Assembly: GCA_017302135.1 (NCBI GenBank)
Contig: JAFLDZ010000015.1
Coordinates: 17,501 to 81,500 of the forward strand
DNA: 64,000 nucleotides
From: Lysobacterales bacterium
GTDB lineage: Bacteria > Pseudomonadota > Gammaproteobacteria > Xanthomonadales > Xanthomonadaceae
Reading direction: 5' to 3'
The stretch's first letter is position 1. Every line of letters starts with the position of its first letter. Position numbers and translations under genes: made by a program. The notes under the pieces were generated by a model. The model worked only from the letters and a program-made list of their open reading frames with translations. It did not search any database and was not told the origin of the DNA. Positions 1 through 7,539 of the stretch are shown here, in pieces.

Positions 1-1814
1 GACGCCAGCACGAAGCGCGCGTCGTCGGCGCCGCTGGCCATGGTCACGAACCCTGCGCCTGCCGGCAGCGAGAAGCGCCCGCTCAGCGGCTCGCCGTTGC
101 CGCGCGCCGAGGGCAGGGTGTGCGCCAGCGACGAATAGCTGCGGCCGGTGCTGTCGAGGAACGCGACCTGCTGGGTGCTGCGCCCGCGCACTGCGCACAG
201 CAGGCTGTCGCCGTCGCGATAGCTCAACCCCGCCGCGTCGATATCGTGACCTTTGGCGGCGCGGATCCAGCCTTTTTCGCTGAGCACGACCGTCATCGGT
301 TCGCTGGGCACCAGCTCGGTCTCGTCGATCGCCTGCGCGGCTTCGCGCGACACCAGCGGCGACATGCGTGCGTCGCCGAATTTCTTCGCGTCGGCCAGCA
401 GTTCGTCCTTCACCAGCTTCTTCAATTTGGACTTGTTGTCGAGGATCGACATCAGCTTGTCGCGCTCGGCGGCGAGTTCGTCCTGTTCGCCGCGGATCTT
501 CATCTCTTCCAGTCGCGCCAACTGTTTCAGCTTGGTGTCGAGGATGTAGTCGGCCTGGTCCTCGCTCAGCCCGAAGCGCGCGATCAACGCGGGTTTCGGT
601 TCGTCCTCGCTGCGGATGATGCGGATCACTTCGTCGAGATTGAGGAACGCGATCAGCAGGCCTTCCAACAGATGCAGGCGACGGTCGACTTTTTCCAGGC
701 GGTGCTTCAGACGGCGGGTGACGGTGTCGATACGGAACACCAGCCATTCGCTGAGCAGCATCTTCAGGTTCTTGACCTGTGGACGGCCGTCCAGGCCGAT
801 CACATTCATGTTGACGCGATAGCTTTTTTCCAGATCGGTGGTGACGAACAGATGCCCCATCAGCTGTTCGACATCGACGCGGTTGCTGCGCGGGATCATC
901 ACGATCCGGGTCGGATTTTCGTGATCCGATTCGTCGCGCAGGTCTTCCAGCCACGGCAGTTTCTTCGCGCGCATCTGCTGCGCGATCTGCTCGATCACCT
1001 TGCTCGGGCTGACCTGATAGGGCAGCGCGGTGATCACGATGTTGTTCTGTTCGCGGAGGTATGTCGCGCGTGCGCGCACGCTGCCGTGGCCGGTCTCGTA
1101 CATCGCCTGCAGATCGGCGATGGGGGTGATGATCTCGGCGGTGGTCGGATAATCCGGGCCGCGCACGTGTTCGCAGAGGTCGCGCACGGTGGCGTCGGGA
1201 TCGTCGAGCAGGCGCACGCAGGCGCTGACGATTTCGTTGAGATTGTGCGGCGGCACATCGGTGGCCATGCCCACCGCGATGCCGGTGGTGCCGTTGAGCA
1301 GCAGATGCGGCAGCCGCGCCGGCAGCCAGGTGGGTTCTTCGAGGGTGCCGTCGAAGTTCGGATCCCAGTCGACCGTACCGTGGCCGATTTCGCCCAGCAG
1401 CACTTCGGCGATCGGGGTGAGCTTGGATTCGGTGTAGCGCATCGCCGCGAACGATTTCGGGTCGTCGCTGGAACCGAAGTTCCCTTGGCCGTCGATCAGC
1501 GGATAGCGGTACGAGAACGGCTGCGCCATCAGCACCAGCGCTTCGTAACAGGCGCTGTCGCCGTGCGGGTGGTATTTGCCGATGACATCGCCGACGGTGC
1601 GCGCGGATTTCTTCGGTTTGGCGCCGGCGTTGAGGCCCAGCTCGCTCATCGCGAAGATGATCCGGCGCTGCACCGGCTTCAGGCCGTCGCCCAGGAAGGG
1701 CAGGGCGCGGTCCAGGACCACGTACATCGAGTAGTCGAGATACGCGCGTTCGGCGTATTCGCGCAGCGGGATCTGTTCGAAACCGTGGAAGGCGGGTCGT
1801 GCGGTGTCGGGCAT
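1..1814 (-). CDS. parC: DNA topoisomerase IV subunit A, C-terminus cut by window edge
   Basis: Subunit A of topoisomerase IV, the cytoplasmic ParC2ParE2 enzyme that decatenates daughter chromosomes. About 604 codons are present from the ATG at 1814; the family is about 750 residues, so the end of the C-terminal DNA-wrapping domain lies outside the window. The breakage-reunion core is complete: catalytic Tyr127 sits in AAMRYTES, and the quinolone-determining region reads HPHGDSACYEA with Ser87 and Glu91, both the wild-type, drug-sensitive residues. The partner parE is in this window at 25473-27380 but not linked, so the subunits are not co-transcribed. The opposite strand also has a long open frame (120-1943), a high-G+C shadow with no recognisable product. 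Confidence 0.97.
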   Translation of the reverse strand, partial: MPDTARPAFHGFEQIPLREYAERAYLDYSMYVVLDRALPFLGDGLKPVQRRIIFAMSELGLNAGAKPKKSARTVGDVIGKYHPHGDSACYEALVLMAQPFSYRYPLIDGQGNFGSSDDPKSFAAMRYTESKLTPIAEVLLGEIGHGTVDWDPNFDGTLEEPTWLPARLPHLLLNGTTGIAVGMATDVPPHNLNEIVSACVRLLDDPDATVRDLCEHVRGPDYPTTAEIITPIADLQAMYETGHGSVRARATYLREQNNIVITALPYQVSPSKVIEQIAQQMRAKKLPWLEDLRDESDHENPTRIVMIPRSNRVDVEQLMGHLFVTTDLEKSYRVNMNVIGLDGRPQVKNLKMLLSEWLVFRIDTVTRRLKHRLEKVDRRLHLLEGLLIAFLNLDEVIRIIRSEDEPKPALIARFGLSEDQADYILDTKLKQLARLEEMKIRGEQDELAAERDKLMSILDNKSKLKKLVKDELLADAKKFGDARMSPLVSREAAQAIDETELVPSEPMTVVLSEKGWIRAAKGHDIDAAGLSYRDGDSLLCAVRGRSTQQVAFLDSTGRSYSSLAHTLPSARGNGEPLSGRFSLPAGAGFVTMASGADDARFVLA

Positions 1815-2163
1815 GGTGGGGCCGGTCGGACAAAGCGGCATTCTAATCGGTTATTTACGGTGGCTTGCTGCCGGGAGTCGCTCTCGAAACCCGGGGCTGG
1901 GACGATCATGGCCTGTAAAGTCCGCTTTCGACGTCTTCGCTGACAATGGAATGGAAGCCTGGTCGCAGGGATCTTTTGGGGATCCTGCGGTTTTGTTCAG
2001 AGGTCCCGACCGTTTCCGGGGATCGCGCTGCAATATTCGTGAAACGCTCACGACTGACGTCGCTGCAGATACTGCCGGTGTGTCGCGGAAGGCGTGTGGG
2101 ATGTCATCCGCAAGCAGCGCCTGCAGCCGCGTTCGCCAATCAACTTTTTTGGGGAATTATTCA
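1815..2163. other. 349-base intergenic region between parC and the haloperoxidase gene
   Basis: No credible gene. It separates two divergent genes, so it should hold both promoters, but I see no convincing -35/-10 pair. An imperfect hairpin lies at 1964-1989 (CGCAGG and CCTGCG arms with ATC/GAT inside), followed by GTTTTGTT, and could be a leader structure of the rightward gene. A ribosome-binding sequence GGGGAA precedes the ATG at 2164. Confidence 0.5.
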
Positions 2164-3591
2164 ATGAAACATGGAATCCGGACCAAGCTTGCCTTGGCCT
2201 GTGCTCTGTTGCTCGGCACCGTCGGTGCCGCCCAAGCCGCTACGCTCGTTACCGACTGGAACGACCAGTCGCTCCAGGCCGTGCGCGCTACCCGCATGGC
2301 ACCCCCGATCTTCGCCCGCGCCAACGCCATCGTGAATACCGCGATGTTCGATGCCTGGGCCGCTTACGACAACAAGGCCAACGGCACCCAGCTCGGCGGC
2401 GAACTGCGTCGCCCCGCGTCCGAGCGCACCGATGCGAATCGCCGCAAGGCGATGAGCTTCGCAGCGTATCGCGCCCTGGTCGAACTCTTCCCGAGCCGCA
2501 CGGCGCAATTCAATGCCGAAATGACGCGTCTTGGCTATGACCCCACCGATACCACCGGCAATATCGCCACCCCGCAGGGTGTCGGCAACGTTGCCGCCGC
2601 TGCGGTGATCCAGTTCCGCCGCGCCGATGGTTCCAACCAGCTCGGCAATCTCAACGGCGGCGTGCCGTACAGTGATTACACCGGGTATCTTCCAGTCAAT
2701 ACGCCGACCCAGATCATCGACCCGACCCGCTGGCAGCCGCTTTCGGTGCCGAACGGCAGCGGTGGTTTCAACACCCAGAGTTTTCTGGTTCCGCATTGGG
2801 GCAATGTCAAAGGTTTCGGTTTGACGCAGTACAACCAGTTCGCGGTCAAGACGCCTGCGCCGCTGGGCAGCTTCGAATTCTGGCGTCAGGCCAGCGAAGT
2901 CGTCCTGTACAGCGCCACCTTGACCGATCGCACCAAGACGATCGCCGAATGGTGGGCCGATGGCCCGGGTTCCGAGACGCCTCCCGGTACGTGGATTCTG
3001 TTCGCCAAGCAGATCTCGGACCGCAAGGGTCACACCTTGGCACAAGACGTGAAGATGCATTTCGCGCTGACCAATGCCATGTTCGACGCCGGTATCGCGG
3101 TGTGGGGCTACAAGCGTCAGTACGACTACGCTCGTCCCATCACCACGATCCACTACCTGTTCAACAATCGTCCGATCTTCGCTTGGGGCGGTCCGAATCA
3201 GGGCACCAAGCTGATCCTCGGCCAGAACTGGACGCCTTACCAGATCTCGACCAGCCCCACGCCGCCATTCTCCGAGCATGTCTCCGGACACAGCACTTTC
3301 AGTTCGTCCGCTGCGGAAGCGCTGAGGCTGTTCACCGGCAGCGACAGGTTCCCGAACTCGGCCGTGGTGCTCGCGGGCAGCTCGGTGATCGAATCCGGCG
3401 TGCCGGCGACGAACATCACGCTGTCCTGGCCGACCTTCACGGCCGCCGCCGACGAAGCCGGTATCTCGCGTCTGTACGGCGGTATCCACTTCCGCAACGG
3501 CGATCTGGAAGGCCGTAAACTCGGTCGCAAGGTCGGCGCACAGGCTTACAGTCTGGCCGTGGCTTACGCCAACGGCACCGCAGGTAACTGA
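2164..3591 (+). CDS. secreted vanadium-dependent haloperoxidase-like / PAP2-family phosphatase
   Basis: A 475-residue protein of the vanadium haloperoxidase / acid phosphatase (PAP2) superfamily. These enzymes use a histidine-bound vanadate, or phosphate in the phosphatases, held by Lys/Arg, Ser-Gly-His and Arg-x6-His. Seen here: a Sec signal peptide (residues 1-25, ending AAQA), YDYARP with its conserved Arg, the SGHST core at 374-378, and R436 LYGGI H442, the final Arg/His pair with the right spacing. The ATG at 2164 was chosen over upstream in-frame starts because it begins the signal peptide and has GGGGAA upstream. Two hairpins follow, so it is probably monocistronic. Whether it oxidises halides or hydrolyses phosphate esters cannot be decided from sequence. 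Confidence 0.85.
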   Translation: MKHGIRTKLALACALLLGTVGAAQAATLVTDWNDQSLQAVRATRMAPPIFARANAIVNTAMFDAWAAYDNKANGTQLGGELRRPASERTDANRRKAMSFAAYRALVELFPSRTAQFNAEMTRLGYDPTDTTGNIATPQGVGNVAAAAVIQFRRADGSNQLGNLNGGVPYSDYTGYLPVNTPTQIIDPTRWQPLSVPNGSGGFNTQSFLVPHWGNVKGFGLTQYNQFAVKTPAPLGSFEFWRQASEVVLYSATLTDRTKTIAEWWADGPGSETPPGTWILFAKQISDRKGHTLAQDVKMHFALTNAMFDAGIAVWGYKRQYDYARPITTIHYLFNNRPIFAWGGPNQGTKLILGQNWTPYQISTSPTPPFSEHVSGHSTFSSSAAEALRLFTGSDRFPNSAVVLAGSSVIESGVPATNITLSWPTFTAAADEAGISRLYGGIHFRNGDLEGRKLGRKVGAQAYSLAVAYANGTAGN

Positions 3592-3600
3592 CTGTTGCGT

Positions 3601-3625
3601 CCTGGCCCTGCAAAACGGGGCCAGG
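3601..3625 (+). terminator. stem-loop directly after the haloperoxidase gene
   Basis: CCTGGCCC and GGGCCAGG arms form a strong hairpin 9 bases after the stop codon but without a following T-run. It probably protects the 3' end or acts with the next hairpin. Confidence 0.5.
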
Positions 3626-3643
3626 ATTCAAGCTCAATCAAAG

Positions 3644-3670
3644 AAAAAGCCGCAGCGATGCGGCTTTTTT
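3644..3670 (+). terminator. Rho-independent terminator of the haloperoxidase gene
   Basis: AAAAAGCCGC, a six-base loop, then GCGGCTTTTTT: a ten-pair stem running into a T-tract. The A-tract on the other side gives the opposite strand a T-tract too, so it may also stop leftward transcription of phaZ. Confidence 0.9.
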
Positions 3671-3703
3671 CATTGTTTCAGCGATGACAGAAGCGATCGC
3701 CTG

Positions 3704-5032
3704 TCAACCTGCCTTGCGGCGACGCGAGGCGGGTTTCGCGGGCTTGGCGTTTTTTCCGGCAGTCGCTACCGGTTCTGCATACCTGGCGATGAAATCACGG
3801 ACCTGCGGGTAGACCTGGTCGCGCCAGCGTCGGCCGCTGAAGATGCCGTAGTGACCGGCGCCCTGCGCGGTGAGATGCACGCGATCCGCCTCGGCGATGC
3901 CGGTGCACAGTTTGTGCGCGGCGCGGGTTTGCCCCAGACCGGAAATATCGTCGAGTTCGCCTTCGATGGTCATCAGCGCGGTATTGCGGATCGCCGATGG
4001 TGTCACGCGTTCGCCGGCCACGTCCCACAGCCCGCGCGGCAGCAGGTGTTCCTGGAACACGGTGCGGATGGTGTCGAGGTAATACTCCGACGGCATGTCC
4101 AGCACTGCGTTGTATTCGTCGTAGAACCGGCGATGCGCGTCGGCATCGTCGAGGTCGCCCTTGACCAGATCCTGATAGAAATCCCAGTGCGACATCACGT
4201 GACGCTCGGGATTCATCGCAAGGAAGCCCATGTGCTGCAGGAAGCCGGGATAGACGCGGCGGCCGCGGCCCGGGTAGTTCGCCGGCACGACGTGGATGAG
4301 GTTCTGCTCGAACCAGCCGATCGGCTTTTCTGTGGCGAGCGTGTTCACCGCAGTCGGCGATTCGCGGCTGTCGATCGGGCCGCCCATCATCACCAACGAA
4401 CGCGGCGTGGGTTCGCCGCGCGCGGCCATCAGCGAGACTGCGGCCAGTACCGGCACCGTCGGCTGACAGACGCTGATCACGTGAAGGCTCTCGGCGCCGA
4501 TGTGGCGGATGAAGTTCTGGATGGTGATGACGTAATCGTCGAGCGTGAACGCACCGGCGTCCTTCGGCACCATGCGCGCATCGACCCAGTCGGTGATGTA
4601 GACCTTGTGGTCGCGCAGCAGGGTCTTGACTGTGTCGCGCAGCAGCGTGGAGTGATGGCCCGACAGCGGCGCGACCACGAGCACCGGCGGGTCGTTCTTC
4701 AGATCGACGATGCCGTCGGCGTCGTCGGAGAAACGCTTGAAACGCAGCAGCCGGCAGAACGGCGTGCGCAGCACTTCGCGCTCGACCACCGGAAACACCA
4801 TGCCCGAACCGCCGAGGCCGTCGTCGGTGACGCTGTGGATGCCGAACTTGGGTTTTTCGTAATCCTTGCCGATGCGATACAGCAATTCGTTGGCGGCGGC
4901 GAAGCGCTGCGCCTGGGGCAGGCTGGACATCCAACTGCCGGGCGCGGAGAACATCCTGGCATTGGCTTCGGCCCAGTACGTGACCGGCGCCATCCAGGCA
5001 CGGCCCAGCTCTTGCATCTGATACAGCAGCAT
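3704..5032 (-). CDS. phaZ: intracellular polyhydroxyalkanoate depolymerase
   Basis: Intracellular PHA/PHB depolymerase that mobilises storage polyester granules, of the PhaZa1 type, whose nucleophile is a cysteine in a lipase-box-like motif. Here HVISVCQPTVPVL carries the candidate Cys189 in the 442-residue form. The alpha/beta-hydrolase core continues with LVMMGGPIDSRESPTAVN and the C-terminal GAGHYGIFSGRRWRD, which carries the catalytic-type His. The start at 5032 (MLLYQMQELGRAW) fits the family N-terminus and has AGGGG eight bases upstream; an upstream ATG at 5083 would add 17 residues but lacks a ribosome-binding site. The C-terminus is Lys/Arg/Ala-rich. No PHA synthase or phasin gene is nearby. 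Confidence 0.92.
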   Translation of the reverse strand: MLLYQMQELGRAWMAPVTYWAEANARMFSAPGSWMSSLPQAQRFAAANELLYRIGKDYEKPKFGIHSVTDDGLGGSGMVFPVVEREVLRTPFCRLLRFKRFSDDADGIVDLKNDPPVLVVAPLSGHHSTLLRDTVKTLLRDHKVYITDWVDARMVPKDAGAFTLDDYVITIQNFIRHIGAESLHVISVCQPTVPVLAAVSLMAARGEPTPRSLVMMGGPIDSRESPTAVNTLATEKPIGWFEQNLIHVVPANYPGRGRRVYPGFLQHMGFLAMNPERHVMSHWDFYQDLVKGDLDDADAHRRFYDEYNAVLDMPSEYYLDTIRTVFQEHLLPRGLWDVAGERVTPSAIRNTALMTIEGELDDISGLGQTRAAHKLCTGIAEADRVHLTAQGAGHYGIFSGRRWRDQVYPQVRDFIARYAEPVATAGKNAKPAKPASRRRKAG

Positions 5033-5139
5033 CGGCAAACCCCTGATCTCGACCATGAAATGGTGCGTTGCAGCATACTCCATCCGCAGGACCGCAGTGC
5101 GACCTGTGCCGCAGTCCCGGGTCCGGTTAAGCTGGTCGC

Positions 5140-5544
5140 ATGACTGCGCGAGACGAAGACATCGCCTGGTTCCGCGAACTGCTCGAACCGCTGGGCGCGA
5201 TCACCGCCCGTCGGATGTTCGGCGGAGCGGGGCTGTACGTGGAGGGCCTGATGGTCGGGCTGGAGATCGAGGGCACGCTGTACTTGAAGACGGACGCCTC
5301 AAGCCGTGAGCTGTTCGCCGATGCCGGCGGCAGGCCGTTCGTGTACGACGGCAGGGACAAGCAGGTGACGGTGGCGAGTTACTGGACCCCGCCCGACGAC
5401 GCCATGGATTCGCCCGAGGCGATGTGCCCCTGGGCGCGGTTGGCGCTGGAAGCGGCGCTGCGCAGCGCGGCCGCCAAGCCCGCCAAGAAACCCGCCAAGA
5501 AAAAAGCCACGGCCAAACGCTCGCGCAAACCCGCGAAACCCTGA
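5140..5544 (+). CDS. TfoX/Sxy N-terminal domain protein with lysine-rich tail
   Basis: A 134-residue protein. Residues 1-105 match the TfoX N-terminal domain (RRMFGGAGLYVEGLMVGL, then LYLKTD, then PFVYDGRDKQVTVASYW), related to the competence regulator Sxy but without its C-terminal domain. The last 25 residues are a Lys/Ala/Pro tail (PAKKPAKKKATAKR) like those of histone-like proteins, suggesting nucleic-acid contact. It is divergent from phaZ and convergent with the methyltransferase gene 5 bases away. The cellular role of stand-alone domains of this type is unknown. Confidence 0.8.
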   Translation: MTARDEDIAWFRELLEPLGAITARRMFGGAGLYVEGLMVGLEIEGTLYLKTDASSRELFADAGGRPFVYDGRDKQVTVASYWTPPDDAMDSPEAMCPWARLALEAALRSAAAKPAKKPAKKKATAKRSRKPAKP

Positions 5545-5548
5545 GACT

Positions 5549-6163
5549 TCAGGCGAGTTCCAACGCGGCGGCATCCGCGACCCGCATCGGCGACAGCCAG
5601 CAGTGCGACCCGAGCGTGCCGAAGCCCAGCGCTGCCAGCCGCTGCCGGTAGAACTTCGCCGGCCGGCGCTGGAAACCGACGTTGTCGCCTTCGGCCTCGT
5701 CGTTCGCTGTGAACGCTTCCAGAAATGCCACGCCCGCGCACAGTTCCGCCAAGCCGGGCAGCCCGCGATCGAGTTCGCGCGTCGGCAGGTAATGCAGCAC
5801 GTCGCTGCAGATCAGCAGATCCACCGGTGCGCAGGGGCGCAGCATTTCGAAATCGCCGAAGCGCGCGAAGTGCAGATTGCGGCGTGCGCCGTAGCGTTGA
5901 ATCGCATATTCGCTGCTGTCGAAACCGAGATAGCGCAGCTTCGGACGCAGTTTCAGCAGCGGCATGCGCCACACGCCTTCGCCGCAGCCGATATCCAGCA
6001 CGCTGCGGATCGGGCGTCCGAGATGGTATTCGGCGGTGGCGACCGCCAGCGCGACCTTGCGCTGCAGGCGCTGGCGTCCGCCGATCCCCTGTTCGCGGTA
6101 CCAGCGGTCGAAGTAATCGCGGTCGTAGGTCTTGTCGTGCTGAGTCATGCCTGTGCGAATCAT
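5549..6163 (-). CDS. class I SAM-dependent methyltransferase
   Basis: A 204-residue Rossmann-fold methyltransferase. SAM-binding motif I is VLDIGCGEGVWR (about residues 55-66), an acidic strand-2 end follows at GFDSSEYAI, and the post-I region is DLLICSDVLHYLP. The substrate is not predictable. Its ATG overlaps the stop codon of the upstream dioxygenase gene (ATGA at 6160-6163), so the two are translationally coupled and may act in one pathway, perhaps on a catechol-like or amino-acid-derived compound; that last point is inference. Confidence 0.85.
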   Translation of the reverse strand: MIRTGMTQHDKTYDRDYFDRWYREQGIGGRQRLQRKVALAVATAEYHLGRPIRSVLDIGCGEGVWRMPLLKLRPKLRYLGFDSSEYAIQRYGARRNLHFARFGDFEMLRPCAPVDLLICSDVLHYLPTRELDRGLPGLAELCAGVAFLEAFTANDEAEGDNVGFQRRPAKFYRQRLAALGFGTLGSHCWLSPMRVADAAALELA

Positions 6164-6933
6164 GCGTGTCCGATCAGTAGCGACGTCATCGACAGCGAGC
6201 CGATCACATCGTCGTTGAAGAATTCCAGAGTATCGCCGCCGCGCGCCAACGCCAGCGCATACAGCAGCGGCAGGTAATGCTCAGGGGTGGGAATCGAGCG
6301 CGCTGCATCTTCGCCGAGCGCGGGCCAGTCGGCGAGGGCCGCGAGATCGCCCTCGCGGATCAGCGCATTGACGCGGTCGCGGAAACGCAGCGCCCACGGC
6401 AGCGGAGTCGGGTCGTGCCAGTCGAACAGCCGCAGGTTGTGGACGATGTCGCCGCTGGCGACCACCAGCACGCCTTCGTCGCGCAGTGGGGCCAGCCGCT
6501 GCGCCAGTGCGACATGCCACGCACCGGGCTGGCGCGAATCGATGCCGAGCTGGACGACGGGAATATCGGCGTCGGGATACATCGGCCGCAGCACGCCCCA
6601 TGCGCCGTGATCGAGCCCGCGTTCGGGATGGATCCGTGCGGACCCAGCCTCGCCCAGCAGTTCGACTACACGCTGCGCGAGGGCGGGATCGCCCGGTGCC
6701 GGATAGCGCACGTCGAACAGCGACTGCGGGAAGCCGCCGAAATCGTGGACGGTCGGCGGCGCGGCGCTGCCGGTGAGCCACGGCCCCGGCGTTTCCCAGT
6801 GCGCGGAGATGCAGAGGATCGCCCGTGGACGCGGCAGCCGTTCGCTCAGTGCGCGCCAGGCGCGCGACCACGCGTTGTCTTCGATCGCGTTCATCGGCGA
6901 ACCGTGGCCGATGAACAGCGCGGGCATCGTCAT
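6160..6933 (-). CDS. ygiD: 4,5-DOPA extradiol dioxygenase-like (YgiD/LigB family)
   Basis: A 257-residue class III extradiol ring-cleavage dioxygenase of the YgiD/plant DODA type. The four metal-site histidines of the E. coli protein have clear counterparts: His10 (FIGHGSPM), His45 (ISAHWE), His165 (SGDIVHN) and His219 (PTPEHYLPL). HERGLDHGAWG-like sequence (PERGLDHGAWG) forms the rest of the pocket. The E. coli enzyme opens the DOPA ring, but the physiological substrate in bacteria is uncertain. First gene of a two-gene unit with the methyltransferase at 5549-6163 and divergent from hemJ. Confidence 0.92.
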   Translation of the reverse strand: MTMPALFIGHGSPMNAIEDNAWSRAWRALSERLPRPRAILCISAHWETPGPWLTGSAAPPTVHDFGGFPQSLFDVRYPAPGDPALAQRVVELLGEAGSARIHPERGLDHGAWGVLRPMYPDADIPVVQLGIDSRQPGAWHVALAQRLAPLRDEGVLVVASGDIVHNLRLFDWHDPTPLPWALRFRDRVNALIREGDLAALADWPALGEDAARSIPTPEHYLPLLYALALARGGDTLEFFNDDVIGSLSMTSLLIGHA

Positions 6934-7007
6934 CGCAATGGGCCCTTCAAGGCGGAGCGTGTCATCCTATCGCGACTCGACAGCGCCCACTCAGGACGGA
7001 ACATTCC

Positions 7008-7460
7008 ATGCAGGCTTATTTCTGGATCAAGACCTTTCATCTGGTGTTCGTGATCGCATGGATGGCGACGGTGTTCTATTTGCCGCGGATCCTGGTGAAC
7101 ATCGCCGAAGTCGGCGACGCACCAGCGGTGCGCGAGCGACTGGTGCTGATGGGACGGCGGCTGTACCGCTTCGGCCACATCATGTTCGCGATCGCGCTGG
7201 TGCTGGGGTTCGTGCTGTGGCTGGGCTACCGGATGTTCGCGGATTTTCCGACGATGGTCGCGCCCGGCACCGGCTGGATGCACGCCAAGCTGACGCTGGT
7301 CGCGCTGATGTTCGCGTACTCCATCGTCTGCGGGCGTTGGCTCAAAGGCGTCGACAAGGGTCGCGCGCTGCCATCGTCGAAGGCGATGCGCTGGATCAAC
7401 GAGCTCCCGGTGTTCGCGTTGATCGCGGTCGTTTATCTGGTGCTTGCGAAGCCGTTCTGA
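7008..7460 (+). CDS. hemJ: HemJ-type protoporphyrinogen IX oxidase (UPF0093/CopD-like membrane protein)
   Basis: A 150-residue polytopic inner-membrane protein with four hydrophobic segments. The N-terminal WIKTFHLVFVIAWMATVFYLPR carries the invariant His11 and the AW..FYLPR signature, and GWMHAKLTLV at 90-99 carries the conserved His92/Lys94. This is the HemJ family, which oxidises protoporphyrinogen IX in haem synthesis in most bacteria lacking HemG/HemY; older annotation calls it CopD-like. A good GGA-rich leader precedes the ATG. A hairpin follows at 7487-7515. Confidence 0.85.
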   Translation: MQAYFWIKTFHLVFVIAWMATVFYLPRILVNIAEVGDAPAVRERLVLMGRRLYRFGHIMFAIALVLGFVLWLGYRMFADFPTMVAPGTGWMHAKLTLVALMFAYSIVCGRWLKGVDKGRALPSSKAMRWINELPVFALIAVVYLVLAKPF

Positions 7461-7486
7461 TCGGCCTCGCACGCGCTCATTCTTCC

Positions 7487-7515
7487 CTCTCCCCGCGTGC
7501 CTGGTAAGGGGAGAG
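7487..7515. terminator. hairpin between convergent hemJ and alkaline phosphatase genes
   Basis: CTCTCCCC and GGGGAGAG arms with a 13-base loop lie between two convergent genes. There is no T-run, so this is a weak terminator or mRNA-end stabiliser, or a small repeated palindrome. Confidence 0.5.
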
Positions 7516-7539
7516 CGGCAGTGAATCCCGGGCGGCGGG

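Noticed and set aside
120..1943. 607-codon open frame on the plus strand across parC
   Set aside because: It is antisense to a clear parC; such long mirror frames are expected in high-G+C coding DNA, and the protein shows no recognisable motif.
1964..1996. Leader hairpin upstream of the haloperoxidase gene as an attenuator or riboswitch
   Set aside because: Stem is imperfect and short, and no conserved riboswitch pattern is visible.
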